Origin: an uncultured Verrucomicrobia subdivision 3 bacterium
GTDB lineage: Bacteria; Verrucomicrobiota; Verrucomicrobiae; Limisphaerales; UBA11358
Assembly: GCA_903921455.1 (NCBI GenBank)
Contig: CAIXPZ010000140.1
Location: forward strand, 1-32,389
DNA: 32,389 bases
Direction of reading: 5' to 3'
How positions within the stretch are numbered: the stretch's first letter is position 1; each line of letters opens with the position of its first letter. A program made the translations under genes and the position numbers. Of the stretch, positions 1 through 9,107 are shown piece after piece. Under the pieces are notes generated by a model. The model made no database searches. It worked only from the letters and a program-made list of their open reading frames with translations, and was not told the origin of the DNA.

Positions 1-118
1 CGTGAACAATGCCACGGCCTTCACCATCGAGGGTGCGGACTATGACGCACTTGGCCAGTGGACGGATGACACCATCAAGGGGCTCATTCTCGCCCGCTTC
101 GGTCTGGAACTCGCATGA
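1..118 (+). CDS. C-terminal end of a phage-region protein (partial)
   Basis: An open frame enters from the left edge (codons in register from position 2) and ends at TGA 116-118. The visible tail is 38 residues and ends in LARFGLELA. Its stop overlaps the start of the next gene (ATGA at 115-118), which is typical of tightly packed phage structural operons. No domain can be assigned from so short a piece. Its position just before a DnaT-like head-region gene suggests a virion or head-tail protein, but that is inference from context only. Confidence 0.5.
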   Translation, partial: VNNATAFTIEGADYDALGQWTDDTIKGLILARFGLELA

Positions 119-732
119 GCAGCACGACCGCCATCACGCTCACGAAGGAGGACGGTTCCGGGACGTCCGACGCGAACACCTACGCCTCGGTTGCCGATGC
201 GAACTATTATCACGAGGGGCATTTGTATGCCGCTGCGTGGACGGCGGCGACCGATGTGCAAAAGGCGGCGGCGCTGGTGATGGCGACGCGATTGATTGAT
301 ATCGAATATCAATTCGGCGGCTCGCGCGTGCTGATGAATCAGTCGCTGCAATGGCCGCGTTCGGATTGTCGTGAACCGGATGGCAGCACGGCGGAATTTG
401 TTCTGCCCGGGTTTACACCTCATTTCGTCGTCATCACCACGACCTCCGAGGAACTGCGGTTGCTGAAAAATACTTGGACGGTCCCGGATGATGTGGTGCC
501 GAAGGCCGTCGTCGAGGCGACCTGTGAACTGGCGCGTGAGTTGTTGATCACCGACCGCACGGCCGCACCTCCGGGCGAGGGTTTGAAATATCAGAACAAT
601 GGCAGCGTCCAAACCGGCTACGACAAAACCGATACGCGACCCCTCATTCCCGCCGTCGTTCAGGCGTTGCTTGGCAAGTATGGCGCGCTCATCAAAGCCA
701 AGAGCGGTGCAGTAAAACTCGTCCGGACCTAG
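115..732 (+). CDS. DnaT-like ssDNA-binding family phage protein (head-region gene)
   Basis: The product is 205 residues. The pattern is characteristic of the phage family annotated as putative DnaT-like ssDNA-binding protein: an N-terminal DGSGTSDANTYASVADANYY segment, then a run ending in KAAALVMATRLID, then a QSLQWPRSD motif and an ELARELL helix. In many tailed phages and prophages this gene lies between capsid and head-tail joining genes, and the true role is probably structural or connector-like rather than replication. The start is ATG 115, overlapping the upstream stop, so the genes are translationally coupled. The family call is from remembered sequence pattern; the role is inferred from family context. 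Confidence 0.65.
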   Translation: MSSTTAITLTKEDGSGTSDANTYASVADANYYHEGHLYAAAWTAATDVQKAAALVMATRLIDIEYQFGGSRVLMNQSLQWPRSDCREPDGSTAEFVLPGFTPHFVVITTTSEELRLLKNTWTVPDDVVPKAVVEATCELARELLITDRTAAPPGEGLKYQNNGSVQTGYDKTDTRPLIPAVVQALLGKYGALIKAKSGAVKLVRT

Positions 733-810
733 CGGTCAGCCACCTACATCCTCAATCGCCAGTCGGCAAAACCTCTGCGCTCGAAACGTGGGGCACTGGC
801 ACTGGCGTCG

Positions 811-1458
811 GTGTTGCTCGCGACAGTTTTGCTTTCGGGCTGTGCGATCGCGCCGCTGAAAGGTGGCAAGGCCAGCACCAGCCAGGCGGCTGGTCGCATC
901 GAGCAGAACGTCGTTCAATCCGAGAACCCGGCGGCCGTGTCGAAGCAGAATCAGGAAACCGTTCGCACCAAATCTTACACCGTGCCGGCCGGTTCGCGCA
1001 TGGTGGAAACGCATGTCACCTCAGAAACGGGCGGAGCGCTCGTGACCAATGCCCAATCTTTTTTACTCAGCGCGCCGATGCCGATTACCGAACATGAAGA
1101 GACGCGAGCCAAGAGCGAGCTTGGCGCGGCTCAAAAAGACACGGCGCGCGAATTAAGCGCGAAGCTGGCGAGCCTCAAGGGCATCGTTTGGGTCGGCGTT
1201 TTGGTTTTTCTTTTTGGCCTCGCCACTCTCTTTTATCCACAGCTCAAGCTGCTCGTCGGCAGCGTCACCACGAGCGCGGCCATCACGGTCGGCGGGCTTG
1301 CGCTTATCGTTCTACCCACGCTCATCGTCGGCAACGAACTGCTCATCATGGGCGGCGTGGCGGCCGCCGTCGGCTTGTGGTTTCTCGCTCACCGGCATGG
1401 TCAACTTCGCGGATTGGTGAATGCTTCCATAAATTCTGAAACGAAAGGAGACGTATGA
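811..1458 (+). CDS. Predicted lipoprotein with C-terminal membrane segments
   Basis: The product is 215 residues from GTG 811. A lipobox LLSGC (Cys about residue 11) follows a short hydrophobic stretch, so export and lipidation are likely. A polar, Gln/Ser-rich middle follows (about 12-125), then two or three hydrophobic helices from about residue 127 (GIVWVGVLVFLFGLATLF and later segments). The reading frame is open back to the previous stop at 732 and encodes SKRGALALAS just upstream, a good signal-peptide n-region, but no ATG/GTG/TTG precedes it; the start is therefore doubtful. The stop overlaps the next start (ATGA, 1455-1458). The context suggests a phage membrane or lysis-zone protein, but I do not recognise the family. 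Confidence 0.55.
   Translation: MLLATVLLSGCAIAPLKGGKASTSQAAGRIEQNVVQSENPAAVSKQNQETVRTKSYTVPAGSRMVETHVTSETGGALVTNAQSFLLSAPMPITEHEETRAKSELGAAQKDTARELSAKLASLKGIVWVGVLVFLFGLATLFYPQLKLLVGSVTTSAAITVGGLALIVLPTLIVGNELLIMGGVAAAVGLWFLAHRHGQLRGLVNASINSETKGDV
1444..1450 (+). promoter_or_regulatory. Strong Shine-Dalgarno before the HTH-like gene
   Basis: AAAGGAG lies 4 bp before ATG 1455. It is notable because the carbohydrate genes further right show no comparable ribosome-binding sequences, so the phage-type genes at the left edge use a different style of translation start. Confidence 0.6.
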
Positions 1459-1814
1459 AAGAAGAACAGCAGCAATTATTGCGGATCATTGGCCAGTTGC
1501 CGGCCCGGCTGTTTTCCGAACAGGTCGCGGCGGTATTGAACTGCCAGCCGCATGATGTGCCCATTCTCGTCGCGGCGCGCCTGCTCAAGCCGCTGGGCAA
1601 TCCGCCGCCGAACAGCGTCAAATACTTTGCGGCGCTCGAGGTATTGGAACTGGCCAAGGACCGCACCTGGCTGGCCAAAGTCACGAATGCGCTGAACCAG
1701 CATTGGCAGCACAAAAATGCTGCGAAGCAAAAATCGGCTGGCGGATTCGTTGCGAGTCGGGCGTCCGGCGTCGCAGGAGGCGTCAGCGCGCTTGGTTCGG
1801 CGGCGCGGAATTAA
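1455..1814 (+). CDS. Small HTH-like protein of the phage-type cluster
   Basis: The product is 119 residues. Residues about 15-75 form a predicted helical domain (FSEQVAAVLNCQPHDVPILV, then ARLLKPLGNPPPNSVKYFA, then EVLELAKD). This resembles the AlpA/MerR-type winged helix in which a helix-turn-helix is followed by a proline-rich wing. The C-terminus is low-complexity Gly/Ala/Ser. The start is set by the AAAGGAG sequence and by overlap with the upstream stop. The product may bind DNA as a small phage or island regulator or excisionase-like factor; this is inferred from the secondary-structure pattern alone. It is the last gene of the plus-strand phage-type string. Confidence 0.5.
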   Translation: MKEEQQQLLRIIGQLPARLFSEQVAAVLNCQPHDVPILVAARLLKPLGNPPPNSVKYFAALEVLELAKDRTWLAKVTNALNQHWQHKNAAKQKSAGGFVASRASGVAGGVSALGSAARN

Positions 1815-1961
1815 TCTAACTAAATAAACGCTGCAATTTGTGGCTGACTACGGCACAGACCGGATGCGCCAGAAAATATTAGTGGTGGGATCGCCACGTC
1901 TGCATTGTAGTAATGGCGAGTTATGCTACCTGCCTTGACCGGCCGTGTTTAAATAAACACA

Positions 1962-1989
1962 GGGCGGATGACATAGCTGCCATCCGCCC
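1962..1989 (-). terminator. Hairpin, probable terminator of the minus-strand repeat-protein gene
   Basis: GGGCGGATG (1962-1970) and CATCCGCCC (1981-1989) form a perfect 9-bp stem with a 10-nt loop. It lies 70 bp beyond the stop of the minus-strand gene that ends at 2059. Read on the minus strand it is followed by a second small stem (GTGTTT/AAACAC, 1945-1960) with a T-rich stretch. It could also stop plus-strand transcription from the phage-type genes. The rest of 1815-2058 shows no gene. Confidence 0.5.
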
Positions 1990-2058
1990 CGTCCAACCCT
2001 ACCCGCATGAACCCATCATGCTTTTCCTGCTGTTCAAACCGCAGGAAATTTTATCCGA

Positions 2059-5000
2059 TCACGGATACGTCAGGCGATAGAACACCGCCGGGTTGGCGGG
2101 ATTGATCGTGATTGGGTATGGCGGCGTGGCGCCAGTGACCGTGTGCCAGTTATTGGAATTGGCGAGACTAACCGAATTGGATTGCAAATTCCATCCCTGA
2201 CCAGTCGGCCAGTTCAACGTCAACGCACCGCCGCTGACCGTATAGGTGATATTCGTCGGCGTGGGCGTGGTCGAACCAACCAGCACCAGCAGGCTGCCCG
2301 TGCCGGCAAAGCCGGGCGTACTGCTGACTGTGCCATAGATACCGGCTGGCTGCGCAATGCCGTCCAGAACCAGACTTGTCACGGTATTCGTTACGGCAAA
2401 TTCCAACTGCAGCAGTGCCCCGGCAGCAACCGCGACCGAGATGGTTGAGTTGGTGGCGAATCTGGCATTATTGGTGAGCACCAAGGTGCCGGCATTGACT
2501 GTGGTGTTTCCCTTATAGGTGTTGGCACCGGCGAGCTCAAGTGTGCCTGCGCCAGCCTTCGTGAGCGAGTAGCCCGCGCCGCCATCACCAATGGCACCAC
2601 CCACCGTCAGGGTGCCGGCATTGATCGTCACTTGGCGGCTCCCCCCAAGCGTAACCGCGCCGGAACTGAGGTTCAAGTCAGCGCTCCCGACAAAGGTGAA
2701 GTCGCCGCTCCAGCTAAAACCGGGGGCATTGCCCAACGTAATTGCCGTGCCGGACTTATTGTCAATTGTGCCGCCATTAACAGTCAAAGTGGAACCGGCA
2801 TTGCCACTAACGGCATAGGCCTGGTTAATGTTCAGCGTGCCACTGTTCAGCACCCAGTGATTCACATAGTCTGGTTTTGACAGCGTCACCGTGCCGGGGC
2901 CATTCATGGTCACGATGCCGCTTCCGGAATCAAACAGTTGGCCAGTGAACACATAATCGCCGCCGCCATTGAGCGTGAGATTGTGGCTGCTCGGGGCGTT
3001 AAGATTGAATGCATACGGAGCTGTGTTGGCCGCCCAGGTAAAAGTGCGCCCGGATGCAACATTCCAAGACTGGTTCGTGGTTATAAATAACCTGGCAAGA
3101 TCCAGCGTAAGGTCGTTCGTTCCCACAATGTTAATGCCCCCAGCACCGCTAATGCTTTGGTTCAGGGTCAGGAAATGGCTATCCGAGATCACGACGGGAC
3201 CACCGGTGACGTTGGATATCAAGATGCCGCCCCAAGTGACGTTCCCACCTAAGGAATTCGTCAAATTCGCCGGCTGATACGAGCCGGTCCAGATAGCCCA
3301 GTTGGCGCTATCGGGCTGGGTGCCAGAAACCCAACTGTATCCGGTTTCAAGAGTGTAACCGCTGTTGTCGGCCCGGATTTGGTCTCCCGCCGGCCCGACA
3401 ATACTGGCAGTTAGCACAGGTTCCGTCAGCGTATAATCGTTGGTGTTGGCACCGATCAGCGAGAGGCCGGTGACATTCACGGCAATATTATCTGCCGCAT
3501 TTGTCTGGATAAAATTGGCAACTGGCGTGCCGGTCAGGCTTACGGAATCGCCAGTATAGGGCTTCCCATCAACCGTGGTTCCTGCGCCGGCCGCTTCGTT
3601 CCCCTGCAGTTGCGCCAAGCTATTGGTAGTGAACCCCGCCGTGGTGGTTCCATCGGCAAGCTTGTTGGTAACAGCCAACCCCGTCACCGTGAGCGCCTTG
3701 GCTGTGACCGTTTGGACCAATCCCGTCTGTTGTAAAAGGCTGTAGTTGCCAACGCCAGCACCGGTCAGGGTCACTCCGGTGATGGTGACCGCTTGGTTGC
3801 CGACATCTTTTGCGGCGAGCGTGCCTGCGGCCGTGCCGCCTAATGTCACCGAGTCCACCGTGTAGGGAATGCCATCCGCAGTCGTGCCGGTTCCCGACGC
3901 TTCGGCTGTCTGGAGCGCCGCAGCGCCGCCCAGCTTCGCGGTTGTGGTGCCGTCGTAGATTGTGGGGTTTGCGGTAATGCCAGAGTAATCCAGCGGTTTT
4001 GCCGTGATTGTCTGCGATACAGGGCTGCCAGAACTGTCGCTTAGGTTATGCGTGCCGTCACCCTGATAATAGGCGGTGATGGAGTGTGGGGAACCCGCCA
4101 CTTTCAGGTCGGTGTATTCCGTGTAAATAGCCGTCGAGTCAGGATTTGACCCCGGAGTCAAAGCCACGGTGGCAAGGATGGTCACACCGTCTTTGAAGAT
4201 TACGTTACCGGTGGGTGAGGTCGCCGTGCCGCTGACCGTGGCGGTGAAATCGAGCTGCCCGCCATAAGTTTCGGAGCTGGCACCCGTCGTGAGCGCCACG
4301 GTCGTCGTGGTGGTTTCGCCGACCGCGGGAATATTGGTGACCATGAGGACAATATTGGTGGTCGAGGTGAGGATTGCGGCTCCACAGCCGGTGGTCAACC
4401 CCAGTCCTGCGATTGCCGGGACGGGATTGGCGCTACCGTAGATTGCGACGGCGTCCGTGACCAGTGTGTTTGTCGTGACGCCCAAAGTCGCGCCAGTTAC
4501 ATTGACAGTCACAGTATTGTTGTTATCCAAATGCAGGCTGCCTGCGTTGTGGGTAATATTGAGTTGGCCCAGAGTGGGGCTGGCGCCGCCGGTTGCCGTG
4601 AAGTATAGGCCATCGCCAGTGGTCAACTGTATGTCACGTCCATAAACCATGCCAGTGCCCGAGGTGCTGGCACACCCCAACTGCTGCGACCCGTTTCCCT
4701 GCCAGCCTCTGAGGGAGACATCCAAAATCGCCCCGCTGCCAACCAGGATTCTGGGGCTGGCGAGTTGACCGCTATATAGGTTTACTCCCAAAACAAGTCT
4801 GCCTTGACTGACGATGGTGTTACCGGTGTAGGTGCAGGCGGCGTTAAGGATGTTTGTGCCGGCCCCGACCTTCGTCAGTGAATATCCAGTACCACCGTCA
4901 CCAATTGCTCCGCCCACCGTGAGGGTGTTGGCACTACAGGTCACCTGCCGGTTACCGCTCAATGTCACCGCGCCAGGGCCAAGGTTCAAGTTGCCCGTGC

Positions 5001-5775
5001 CGGCAAAAGTGAAGTCCCCATTCCATAAATAGATGGGACTATTGCCTAACGACCTCGCAACACCCGAGGTGTTGTCAATCGTGCCGCCGTTGATGGTCAG
5101 AAAACTACCAGTGGTTCCGCTGATGGCGTAGTCATGGTTGAGGTTCAGCGTGCCGGCGTTGAGAGTCACGTTGGTGAAATTGTAGTTCGCATGACTCAAC
5201 GTCAATGCGCCACTGCCGTTCTTTACCAAGGTGCCGATTTGCGCGAGCTGTCCGGGTATTACATAATTTCCAGCGCCGCTAAAAACCATGGAGCCGGCCT
5301 GCTGTCCGTATGTATTAGGAGCATCAATCGTCAATGTCCGGCCGGGCCCGTTGCTAAAAACCATGGGGGTCGTAGTCACGTTCGGGTTCATTGCCAGGGT
5401 GCTGCAGGAAATGGTGCAATCAACCGTTGCCGCTGACATGTCCAATACCAGCCCGCCATTGTTGCCACCCCCTTGCAGTCGCAAAGTGCCCGTCCCCGTT
5501 ATTTTGATGGGGGAGCCGGTGACGTTGGATATGGAAAGACCATTCCAGAAAACATTACCGCTGCCAATGGAATTGGTGCAGCTTGCGGGAGTGTATGTGC
5601 CGTCCCATATGGCCCACCCGGGTGCGGTTCCGGAAACCCAACTGGTGCCAAGGTTAAGATCGTTGTTGTTATCGGCTTTTATCTGATTTGCCGCCCGGGC
5701 GGTGCCGGCGGACAATATGGCCAGCCCGGCGAGGACGGCTAAACACTGACTCACGAGTGGTTTTTTCATAATCAT
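2059..5775 (-). CDS. Secreted PATR/YDG repeat surface protein
   Basis: The product is 1238 residues. A signal peptide (MIMKKPLVSQCLAVLAGLA, with cleavage after TARA) is followed by an entry module starting NQIKADNNND, with SWVSGT and WAIWDGTY motifs. Autotransporter-associated beta-strand repeats run to about 485 (GGAIGDGGTGYSLTKVGAGT type). An Ig-like Big_5-type domain covers about 488-592, and two YDG-type domains about 593-795 (NPTIYDGTTTAKL and KLADGTTTAGF). A second copy of the entry module and PATR block runs to about 1170. The C-terminal module ends GATPPYPITINPANPAVFYRLTYP-like. There is no catalytic signature. The likely role is a cell-surface beta-helix stalk or scaffold; its start lies 57 bp from the shared dyad at 5832-5853, which suggests co-expression with the sensor. 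No Shine-Dalgarno is seen. The function is inferred. Confidence 0.8.
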   Translation of the reverse strand: MIMKKPLVSQCLAVLAGLAILSAGTARAANQIKADNNNDLNLGTSWVSGTAPGWAIWDGTYTPASCTNSIGSGNVFWNGLSISNVTGSPIKITGTGTLRLQGGGNNGGLVLDMSAATVDCTISCSTLAMNPNVTTTPMVFSNGPGRTLTIDAPNTYGQQAGSMVFSGAGNYVIPGQLAQIGTLVKNGSGALTLSHANYNFTNVTLNAGTLNLNHDYAISGTTGSFLTINGGTIDNTSGVARSLGNSPIYLWNGDFTFAGTGNLNLGPGAVTLSGNRQVTCSANTLTVGGAIGDGGTGYSLTKVGAGTNILNAACTYTGNTIVSQGRLVLGVNLYSGQLASPRILVGSGAILDVSLRGWQGNGSQQLGCASTSGTGMVYGRDIQLTTGDGLYFTATGGASPTLGQLNITHNAGSLHLDNNNTVTVNVTGATLGVTTNTLVTDAVAIYGSANPVPAIAGLGLTTGCGAAILTSTTNIVLMVTNIPAVGETTTTTVALTTGASSETYGGQLDFTATVSGTATSPTGNVIFKDGVTILATVALTPGSNPDSTAIYTEYTDLKVAGSPHSITAYYQGDGTHNLSDSSGSPVSQTITAKPLDYSGITANPTIYDGTTTAKLGGAAALQTAEASGTGTTADGIPYTVDSVTLGGTAAGTLAAKDVGNQAVTITGVTLTGAGVGNYSLLQQTGLVQTVTAKALTVTGLAVTNKLADGTTTAGFTTNSLAQLQGNEAAGAGTTVDGKPYTGDSVSLTGTPVANFIQTNAADNIAVNVTGLSLIGANTNDYTLTEPVLTASIVGPAGDQIRADNSGYTLETGYSWVSGTQPDSANWAIWTGSYQPANLTNSLGGNVTWGGILISNVTGGPVVISDSHFLTLNQSISGAGGINIVGTNDLTLDLARLFITTNQSWNVASGRTFTWAANTAPYAFNLNAPSSHNLTLNGGGDYVFTGQLFDSGSGIVTMNGPGTVTLSKPDYVNHWVLNSGTLNINQAYAVSGNAGSTLTVNGGTIDNKSGTAITLGNAPGFSWSGDFTFVGSADLNLSSGAVTLGGSRQVTINAGTLTVGGAIGDGGAGYSLTKAGAGTLELAGANTYKGNTTVNAGTLVLTNNARFATNSTISVAVAAGALLQLEFAVTNTVTSLVLDGIAQPAGIYGTVSSTPGFAGTGSLLVLVGSTTPTPTNITYTVSGGALTLNWPTGQGWNLQSNSVSLANSNNWHTVTGATPPYPITINPANPAVFYRLTYP

Positions 5776-5831
5776 TTTTGGATTTTTGGAGGTGAATTCC
5801 AGAACAATCTAGTTCAAAGCCAACTTCCGGT

Positions 5832-5853
5832 CTATTCGGCAAATGCCTAATAG
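5832..5853. promoter_or_regulatory. Candidate operator O1 (22-bp dyad)
   Basis: The left half is CTATTCGGCA, the centre AA, and the right half read on the other strand is CTATTAGGCA, so 9 of 10 positions are symmetric. It lies between the divergent repeat-protein gene and the sensor gene, 60 bp before ATG 5913. The right half repeats almost exactly at O2 (15916-15937). It is probably bound as a dimer, with the adjacent NarL-type regulator the best candidate; binding is inference. Confidence 0.6.
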
Positions 5854-5912
5854 CCACCTTCCCTTGCTCAGACCAAGCTGCGCCATTGCCCACCGCAAAA
5901 AATCAAGCTAGC

Positions 5913-8900
5913 ATGGCCATGATGTCCCGCGTTGACGAGTTGCTGTTCCGGCCCCGGCGCGTTCATTTTGCCCTGGTCCGGCTGGCTTGTGGCCTGTTGC
6001 TACTGGCCGCACCGGAAATTTCCAAAACGCAGGCGGAGGAATTTCATGTGCAGAACTGGCGGCGGGAAGACGGTCTGCCAGACGGACAGATCACAGCCCT
6101 CGAACAAACAGCGGATGGCTATTTATGGATTGGCACAGCCAAGGGGCTGGCCCGGTATGACGGCATCCGGTTCAAGGTTTTCAAGGCGGGTGAAACGCCC
6201 GGCTTCGCCGATTCCCGAATTTCCAGTCTGACCACGGATCATCAGGGCACGCTTTGGGTGGGGATGCTAGACGGCAACATCGCCCGGCGCGGGGAGGACG
6301 GCTTTGCCGAAATGCAGCCGCCCGTGCCGTTGAAACTTCGTTCCGATCAAAAACCCATACCCGACACCTGGTTGTGGGACCGTCGCATGGCGATGATTGA
6401 AGAGGCCGAAGGCACGCCGCGCGACAATGTGCAGCATTTTGCGGATCGCTGGGCCCAACTGACCACGGACGGCGAGGGTTCGGTCTGGTGGCATGTTTCG
6501 GGTTTGAATTTGATGCGATTCAAGGCCGGGCAATGGAGCGTGCTCACCGCCAGCAACGGGGTGCCGGCGGACACATTTCGCCAAGTCGCTTGCGACCACG
6601 AGGGTCGAGTCTGGTTTGAGTCCGATGGCAAACTTCAGCCCGATTCTACTACCCAGTCAAATTCGCCCGGTGCGACCGTGGCTTTGAACGGACAGTGGGC
6701 GGTGTTGACGCCGGCCAGACAGGGGGGGCTGTGGGTGGCCGAACCGCGCAGCTCGTGGTTGCAACAGGGCGGGCGGGTGTTGCGGCTGGCGGATGGCCGC
6801 TGGCACGATGAATTGGCATTGGACCCGCCGCTCCAGCGGCCGCCGAGCAGCGTGATCACCTGCCTGCTGGAAGACCACACCGGGCGGCTCTGGTGCGGCA
6901 CCGCTTCGGGGGGCGTATTTTTTTCCAACTCGCAAGGTCGCTGGCAACGGCTGCAAGCGCAAAGCTCGTTTTCGCAGGGATATATATCCTGCCTGTTCGA
7001 AGACCGTCAGGGCAACATCTGGGTGGGCACCGTGGGCGATGGACTTTATCGGGTCACCCTGCAACCGGCGACGATGCTCAATTTGCCGCCACCCTTCGAA
7101 CACGCGGAAATCAATACGACCTGCGTGACCCGAGACGGGGCCATTTGGATGGGCACTGGCGGCAGCGGCGCCATTCGTTTTGATGGCACAAACTTTTCGG
7201 CTTTCGGGGCTGCGGAGGGGTTGAGCAATCTGCATGTTTGCGCGCTATTTGAGGACTCGCGCAGTAATCTCTGGGCGGGAACCTCGGGCGGATTGTTTCA
7301 ATTGGCGGCGGGACGATTTGTGCGCGTGGAAGGTCCGCCAGAAATGTCCATCTGGGTGAAAGCCCTGTTTGAAGATCGGACCGGACGGCTTTGGATTGGG
7401 ACGCTTGGCGGATTAATCTGTCATGAGCAGGGGAAATTCACGACGTATCGATTGCGACCTGACGGCAGCTATTGCGACATCCGTTGTATGGCCGAGGATG
7501 CGGCGGGCGATCTTTGGGTGGGCACCATCGGTCAGGGCTTATTCCGCCTTCCCGGCGGGCAGGCGGATAAACTTCAGCGAGCGGTTACTTTCCCAGCCAC
7601 GGATGTCCGCGCATTATTTTACAGTGCCGAAGGCACGCTCTGGATCGGCGGCTGGGGCAGCGGGCTTTTCCGAATGGAACAGGGACTTTTTTTCAACGTG
7701 ACCACGGAAGACGGGCTGCCAAGTGACCGAATTCAATCCATTTTAGCCGATGCCTTGGGACGACTGTGGTTGAGCACGGATAATGGCCTGATCGGTTTAT
7801 CGCCGGCAGAAGTTCAAAATTATCGACGGGGACAAAGTCCGCCGCTTTTGTGCCAACACATCTCCCTGGCAGAAGGTTTGGCCAACGGCGGCTGCTCCGG
7901 TTCCGGCCAGCCGGTTTCCGCCCACACTCCGGATGGCCGGCTTTGGTTTCCCAATTACGAAGGTATTGCGGTGCTAGACCCGCGCATGGTCGCCACCAAG
8001 CCATCCCCCTTGAAGGTGATGGTGGAGGCCGTCATCGCCGACGGCAAGGAACTGACCCCCGCGGCCACCGGCAAGTGGCAGGTTTCTTCTGGCGTGCGCC
8101 GGTTTGAATTTGATTACACCGCACCAAACCTCGGGGCTCAACCCAATATGCACTTCCGGCACAGGCTGGAAGGCATGGATCATGATTGGGTGGACGCGGG
8201 TGATCGCCGGGTAGCCTATTACAGCCAGTTGCCGCCCGGGCAATATCAGTTTCACGTCATGGTCGGGGGGGCTGACAATCAATGGCACACGGCGGACCGG
8301 ATCATTCAAATTCATATCGTGCCGCGCTTCTGGGAACAACGCTGGCTTCAGGTGTTCGCCAGCGGCCTGCTCGTCGTCATCCTTGGCGGCAGTTACGGCT
8401 GGAGTCAGCGGCGCAAATACAAGCTGCGCGTGGAACGATTGCAAATGCAGAACGCCATGGAAAATGAACGCCGCCGCATCGCGCGCGATTTACATGATGA
8501 ATTCGGCTCCCGCCTGAGCGGAATTGCCCTGCAAGGTGAGGCCGCCACGCAGGCTGGCAAAATTTCGGCCACCGCCTATTCGGACGTCGTCGCCATGACC
8601 AGCCGCGTTCGCCAGTTGATCGGCACGTTGGATGAAGTGGTTTGGGCAACGAATCCTGAAAACGATTCACTGGCGAATGTCGTCGCCTTTTTGTGCGACT
8701 ACACTGAGGATTTTCTGTCACCCACCGCCATCCATTGCCGGCTGGAAGTTCCGGCGCCGGGGGAGTTGCCCGCCATCAGCCTAACCGCACAAACTCGACA
8801 CAACCTGCTGCTGTCAACCAAAGAAGCACTCAACAACAGCGTCCGCCATGCCCGGGCGCAGACTATCTGGCTAAAAATCCGAATCGAAGCGGATTGGCTG

Positions 8901-9107
8901 GTCGTGGAGATCGTTGATGACGGAAAGGGATTTGATCCGGCGAAAACGCGCGCTGGAGGTAACGGTCTCCTTAATTTTCCAAGTCGAATGAGACTCATCC
9001 ACGGAAAGGTTGAAATCCAGAGTCACACCGGCCAGGGAACAACCATCAGGCTTAAGATTCCACTGGCCGACACAGCCAAATTACCAAATAAATTACCCAC
9101 CCCATGA
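5913..9107 (+). CDS. Periplasmic-propeller sensor histidine kinase
   Basis: The product is 1064 residues from ATG 5913; TTG 5886 in the same frame is an alternative start. An uncleaved or cleaved signal segment (ALVRLACGLLLLAAP) precedes a periplasmic part. That part has at least ten Reg_prop blades, each with an LWIGT-like core (for example GYLWIGTAKGLARYDG, GNIWVGTVGDGLYRV and GTLWIGGWGSGLFRM), then a Y_Y_Y domain (about 735-800). A transmembrane helix at about 811-830 (FASGLLVVILGG) is followed by a HisKA_3 dimerisation helix with RRRIARDLHDEFG, phospho-acceptor His861. The HATPase domain has an N-box NNSVRHAR (about 973) and a G-box DDGKGFDP (about 1002). The architecture is like Bacteroides hybrid sensors for polysaccharides, but no receiver or AraC domain is attached. 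It probably senses glycan fragments and phosphorylates the next gene product. The stop overlaps the next start (ATGA). Confidence 0.9.
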   Translation: MAMMSRVDELLFRPRRVHFALVRLACGLLLLAAPEISKTQAEEFHVQNWRREDGLPDGQITALEQTADGYLWIGTAKGLARYDGIRFKVFKAGETPGFADSRISSLTTDHQGTLWVGMLDGNIARRGEDGFAEMQPPVPLKLRSDQKPIPDTWLWDRRMAMIEEAEGTPRDNVQHFADRWAQLTTDGEGSVWWHVSGLNLMRFKAGQWSVLTASNGVPADTFRQVACDHEGRVWFESDGKLQPDSTTQSNSPGATVALNGQWAVLTPARQGGLWVAEPRSSWLQQGGRVLRLADGRWHDELALDPPLQRPPSSVITCLLEDHTGRLWCGTASGGVFFSNSQGRWQRLQAQSSFSQGYISCLFEDRQGNIWVGTVGDGLYRVTLQPATMLNLPPPFEHAEINTTCVTRDGAIWMGTGGSGAIRFDGTNFSAFGAAEGLSNLHVCALFEDSRSNLWAGTSGGLFQLAAGRFVRVEGPPEMSIWVKALFEDRTGRLWIGTLGGLICHEQGKFTTYRLRPDGSYCDIRCMAEDAAGDLWVGTIGQGLFRLPGGQADKLQRAVTFPATDVRALFYSAEGTLWIGGWGSGLFRMEQGLFFNVTTEDGLPSDRIQSILADALGRLWLSTDNGLIGLSPAEVQNYRRGQSPPLLCQHISLAEGLANGGCSGSGQPVSAHTPDGRLWFPNYEGIAVLDPRMVATKPSPLKVMVEAVIADGKELTPAATGKWQVSSGVRRFEFDYTAPNLGAQPNMHFRHRLEGMDHDWVDAGDRRVAYYSQLPPGQYQFHVMVGGADNQWHTADRIIQIHIVPRFWEQRWLQVFASGLLVVILGGSYGWSQRRKYKLRVERLQMQNAMENERRRIARDLHDEFGSRLSGIALQGEAATQAGKISATAYSDVVAMTSRVRQLIGTLDEVVWATNPENDSLANVVAFLCDYTEDFLSPTAIHCRLEVPAPGELPAISLTAQTRHNLLLSTKEALNNSVRHARAQTIWLKIRIEADWLVVEIVDDGKGFDPAKTRAGGNGLLNFPSRMRLIHGKVEIQSHTGQGTTIRLKIPLADTAKLPNKLPTP

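Noticed and set aside
5886..5913. TTG 5886 as start of the sensor kinase
   Set aside because: ATG 5913 gives a better signal segment and a common start codon. The operator spacing makes 5886 a plausible transcription start, so the TTG remains only an alternative.
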